DNA of 64,000 nt from Polyangiaceae bacterium (GTDB lineage: Bacteria; Myxococcota_A; Polyangia; Polyangiales; Polyangiaceae): contig WQYX01000006.1 in the NCBI GenBank assembly GCA_009781005.1, positions 1 to 64,000 on the forward strand, written 5' to 3'. The notes below the pieces were generated by a model. The model did not search any database. It saw only the letters and a program-made list of their open reading frames with translations, and had not been told where the DNA came from. Positions 61,352 through 64,000 of the stretch are shown one piece after another (positions within the stretch are counted from its first letter, which is position 1; the number at the start of each line of letters is the position of its first letter). Position numbers and translations under genes: made by a program.

Positions 61352-63766
61352 ATGGGGCAAGCAGTCCTAATCTTCGAGAGCGACGCCACATTTGCGAGTC
61401 AGCTCCGCACTGAGCTCCAGAAGTTCGGCTGTCAAGTTCACGTCGTCGACGACGGCAATGCGGGTTTGCAGCAAGCGGCTTCGGCGCGGCCCGATCTGAT
61501 TCTGTTGTCGATCGAGCTCCGACGCATGAACGGTTTTTCTGTCTGCAACAAGTTGAAAAAAGATCCGACGCTCAAGGATGTTCCACTCATCATCATGTCG
61601 AGCGAGTCGAGCGACGAGACCTTCGAGCAGCATCGAAAGCTCCGGACGCGCGCGGAAGATTACGTGCACAAGCCGATTGGGTTTGCCGAGTTGCTTACGC
61701 ACATTGAGCCGTTCATGCCGCTTGCCGAGCCCGAGCCTGAGCCCGTGGTCATCGAGCCGGAGCCCATTGCGGAGCCGGAGCCCGTCTTCGTTCCACCCGA
61801 TGTCGAACTCGAGGTTGAATCCGACGCCGAGCTCGATGCCGATGACGAGATCCTCATCGAAGAAATGCCGTCCGGACCGCCCGCGTGGCATTCCTCGCAC
61901 GCAGAGGTCGTCGCGGCGGCGTCGCATGCAAACGGTCACGGACCTACTACGCTCGACGCGGCGTTGAGCGGGACGAGTCCGCCACCTGCTCCGCGCGTCA
62001 GCGAGATCCCGCCGTTCGATAACAGTCGCGTCGAGGCGCTCTTGCGTGACGTCGAAGTGGCAGAGGAGCGAATCCGCGAACTCGAAGAGGCGCTCGAGTC
62101 TGTGCGTCGTGAGGCCGATCAATCGCGCCGTGACGCGGACGAAGCCGAGGCGCGTGCGGCTGCCGCGAGCGCGAGGCCCGCGATCCTCGCGTCACGTCCC
62201 GGGCGCGAGATCCTCGATCTGCGAGAGGCACTCAACAAAAAAGACAAGGAGCTTCTCTCTCTCAGAGAGGGGCTAAGCAAGAAGGACAAGGAGATCGTCG
62301 AGGTTCGCGAAAGGTCGCTGGGTCTCGAGCGGCAGAAGGCCGATCTCGACGACAAGGTCCTCGAACAAGAGCGCGCGCTCGCAGACTATGCCGACAGGGT
62401 TGCCTCGCTTCAGGCCGACAAAGAGCAGGCGAGGAAGGCAGGCGACGATTTCAAACGTCGCGCCGAGCGCACGCAGCAGGAGGTGTTGGCGCGCACGAGC
62501 GAGATCGCGGAACTCAGAGAGACGCATTCGCGTGAGCTCGAAGCGCGTGAAACTGACATGCGAGCAGAGGCCGACGCTGCGCTCGCCGCAGCGAAGCAAG
62601 CGCACGAGCGTGCGATGGCGGAGGCCGACGCCGTGCTCGTCGCAGCGGAGCAAGCGCACGAGAGCGCGATGGCGCAGGCAGCGGCCGACAAGCGATCCGC
62701 ACTCGAGGGGGCGAGGAAGACCGCGGAAGAGGAGCGGGCGCGCGCTCTCGATCAGCAGAGACGGGAGCTGACACTCGCACACGAAGCCGAGACTTCTGCC
62801 GCTGCGCAGGCGCATCGTGAGGAGGTCGCGAAGATTTTCGCCGAGCACGATGACGCGGTTGCCGCGCTCACGACGAGCCACGAAGAGGCGCTCGCCGCGC
62901 TGCTCAGCAGGCACGAAGAGGAGCTCGTTTCGCAGAAGAACGCGCTCGAAGCGGAGCGCGATGAGAAAGTTGCTGCTGCGAACGCAGACGCGGCCCGGGC
63001 GCGCGAGGATGCCGATCAGCGCGTGGCGCTGGCGGAGAAGAACGCGGCGGAGAAGATCTCGGCCCTGACCGAAGAAGCCGCGGAGAACCTTTTTGCGGCA
63101 CAACAAGAGGCTGCCGAGAAACTCACCGCATCCGAGAAACGCGCAGCAGAGAAGTTTCTATCATCGCAAGAAGAGGCACGAGAGAAACTCGCGGCGGTAG
63201 AGCGAGAGGCGGCGGACAAGCTCGCAGCAAGAGAGCGTCATGCGGCGGACGAATTCGCTGCCGCGCAGAAGGAAGCGTCAGACAAGCTTGCGGCCGCCGA
63301 AAAAGCAGGCGCCGATGCGCTCGCCGCGGCGAGCGCCGAAGCGGCCGATAGGCTTGCCGTGGTCGAGCAAGACGCGGCGAACAGGCTTACGCAAAGCGAG
63401 GTCGAGAGAGCAGCAAGCAAAGCTACGAGCGATGCGCGCATCAAGGAGCTCGAAGACGAACTCCAGAGCCTACGTCAGATCTCCGACCAGCGGGCCAAGG
63501 AGCTCGCGCAGACGACGGCGGTTCGCGATGGCTTCGAGCGAGACGTGGTGCAAGCTCGCGAGCGCGTCGCCGCGCTCGAGGTGGATCTTGCTGCTGCGAA
63601 GCTGGCCCACGAGGAAACCAAGACACGCCTCGTCGCAGAGACCGGGCGTCTCGACAAGGCGTTCGCGAAGATCGAGGCCGACAAGTCGTCGCTCGATCGC
63701 GCGAAGGACGCTCTTGCCGTGGCTCTCGCGCAAATCGAAGAAGCCGAGGCACGCACAGCCTCGTGA
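61352..63766 (+). CDS. FrzS/AglZ-like pseudo-receiver coiled-coil protein
   Basis: 804 residues from ATG 61352. N-terminal receiver-like domain ~1-125 (AVLIFESDATFASQLRTELQ; SVCNKLKKDPTLKDVPLIIMSS; EDYVHKPIGFAELL), but the phosphoacceptor Asp is replaced: LILLSIELRRMNGF has Ser at that place, so it is a pseudo-receiver. An acidic Pro/Glu linker follows, then ~560 residues of coiled coil with Ala/Glu/Lys-rich repeats (EKLTASEKRAAEKFLSSQEE). In Myxococcus xanthus, FrzS and AglZ share this plan and act in polarised motility. Ends overlapping the next gene by GTGA. Confidence 0.85.
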   Translation: MGQAVLIFESDATFASQLRTELQKFGCQVHVVDDGNAGLQQAASARPDLILLSIELRRMNGFSVCNKLKKDPTLKDVPLIIMSSESSDETFEQHRKLRTRAEDYVHKPIGFAELLTHIEPFMPLAEPEPEPVVIEPEPIAEPEPVFVPPDVELEVESDAELDADDEILIEEMPSGPPAWHSSHAEVVAAASHANGHGPTTLDAALSGTSPPPAPRVSEIPPFDNSRVEALLRDVEVAEERIRELEEALESVRREADQSRRDADEAEARAAAASARPAILASRPGREILDLREALNKKDKELLSLREGLSKKDKEIVEVRERSLGLERQKADLDDKVLEQERALADYADRVASLQADKEQARKAGDDFKRRAERTQQEVLARTSEIAELRETHSRELEARETDMRAEADAALAAAKQAHERAMAEADAVLVAAEQAHESAMAQAAADKRSALEGARKTAEEERARALDQQRRELTLAHEAETSAAAQAHREEVAKIFAEHDDAVAALTTSHEEALAALLSRHEEELVSQKNALEAERDEKVAAANADAARAREDADQRVALAEKNAAEKISALTEEAAENLFAAQQEAAEKLTASEKRAAEKFLSSQEEAREKLAAVEREAADKLAARERHAADEFAAAQKEASDKLAAAEKAGADALAAASAEAADRLAVVEQDAANRLTQSEVERAASKATSDARIKELEDELQSLRQISDQRAKELAQTTAVRDGFERDVVQARERVAALEVDLAAAKLAHEETKTRLVAETGRLDKAFAKIEADKSSLDRAKDALAVALAQIEEAEARTAS

Positions 63767-64000
63767 GAGTGACGTGCGTCATCGAGCGCATGACCGAGGC
63801 CGATCTCGACGAAGTCGTTACGATCGATCTCGACGCGTTTCATCCCGACCGCTTTCAAGTTGACGCGATTTCATCGTTGGCGGCTGCGGTGCGGTCCTCA
63901 AAGCCGAAGCAGGCTGTTCCGGTCCGCTCCTCGCCGGCCGCCTCGAACTCGCGTCAACTTGAAAGCGGTCTAGAAAGTGCGCGCGTGCTCCGAGAGGCGA
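63763..64000 (+). CDS. rimI: RimI-like N-acetyltransferase, 5' part, carrying an in-frame repeat insertion (3' truncated by window edge)
   Basis: Open from GTG 63763 to the window end (79 codons). IERMTEADLDEVVTIDLDAF is the GNAT entry segment of RimI (ribosomal protein S18 alanine N-acetyltransferase), and SARVLREA at the window end looks like the start of the next helix (family form ..LREEL). Between them lie ~41 residues encoded by repeat copy J (DRFQVDAISSLAAAVRSSKP...SRQLESG), an alpha1-loop insertion. Family members have no such segment, as far as I know. Translationally coupled to the upstream gene. Confidence 0.65.
   Translation, partial: MRVTCVIERMTEADLDEVVTIDLDAFHPDRFQVDAISSLAAAVRSSKPKQAVPVRSSPAASNSRQLESGLESARVLREA
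63847..63970 (+). repeat. Structured repeat family, full copy J, inside a coding region
   Basis: 124 bp. Arms GACCGCTTTCAAGTTGACGCGA and TCGCGTCAACTTGAAAGCGGTC pair perfectly. Core shows GGCGGC facing GCCGCC where the consensus is GGGGCC/GGCCCC, another compensatory pair. No stop codon arises in the reading frame used by the rimI-like gene. Confidence 0.88.

Overview
The window reads as a GC-rich chromosome segment from a myxobacterium-like organism (Myxococcota, probably order Polyangiales). Reasons: GC-rich codon use, two Hanks-type Ser/Thr kinases, an FHA/AAA regulator, a FrzS/AglZ-like pseudo-receiver coiled-coil protein, a Cys-rich secreted protein beside a cholesterol-oxidase-like enzyme, a lipoprotein serpin, and VgrG/PAAR/RHS effector genes. 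This assignment is inference; there is no rRNA, and I recognised no tRNA or CRISPR array.

Layout. 0-13 kb: mostly metabolism (GTP cyclohydrolase I-like, glmS, an isopropylmalate-dehydrogenase family enzyme, ald, pyrD), then a Fic protein, a TolC-type outer-membrane protein and a DUF937/OmpA envelope protein. 13.7-22 kb: a YsnF-type stress protein, then an orphan type VI effector island: vgrG, PAAR plus papain-like protease, candidate immunity gene, and an RHS protein with no toxin tip. vgrG and the PAAR-protease gene each carry a frameshift at a homopolymer. 22-30 kb: a VanY-like lipoprotein, a DUF3047 protein, an aspartate-aminotransferase/rpiB/Cys-rich/GMC-oxidoreductase operon, and a serpin. 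30.5-34.1 kb: a defence-like island (VapBC-type pair, DUF262 protein overlapping a HipA-like kinase). 34.1-36.3 kb: tatA, a chimeric small ORF made by a tandem duplication, and an LptF/G-like membrane protein. 36.4-47.5 kb: two kinases, pheT, pheS, the FHA/AAA regulator, rplT, rpmI and a phosphohexomutase. 47.6-58.2 kb: a REC-EAL regulator, an ABC-F ATPase, and a run in which Dpp-type permease genes B and C are separated by a lipoprotein, a porin, a barrel protein and an ATPase/TOPRIM-like pair. 58.5-64 kb: a thioredoxin-rhodanese fusion lacking both nucleophilic cysteines, fur, an aminotransferase, the FrzS/AglZ-like protein and the start of rimI.

The most unusual content is not a gene. At least eleven copies or fragments of one structured ~120-150 bp repeat family occur here. 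Every full copy has long terminal arms that pair with each other but differ between copies, and core helices with compensatory changes. Copies tend to abut stop codons. One is nested inside another, one has a 6-bp target-site duplication and inserted in frame into the start of an outer-membrane protein gene, one lies in frame inside rimI, and one separates rpmI from rplT. A second hairpin family (two copies) sits between convergent genes and abuts the stop codon of the minus-strand gene each time. Coordinates and translations were read by eye from the supplied sequence and ORF track; no database search was run.
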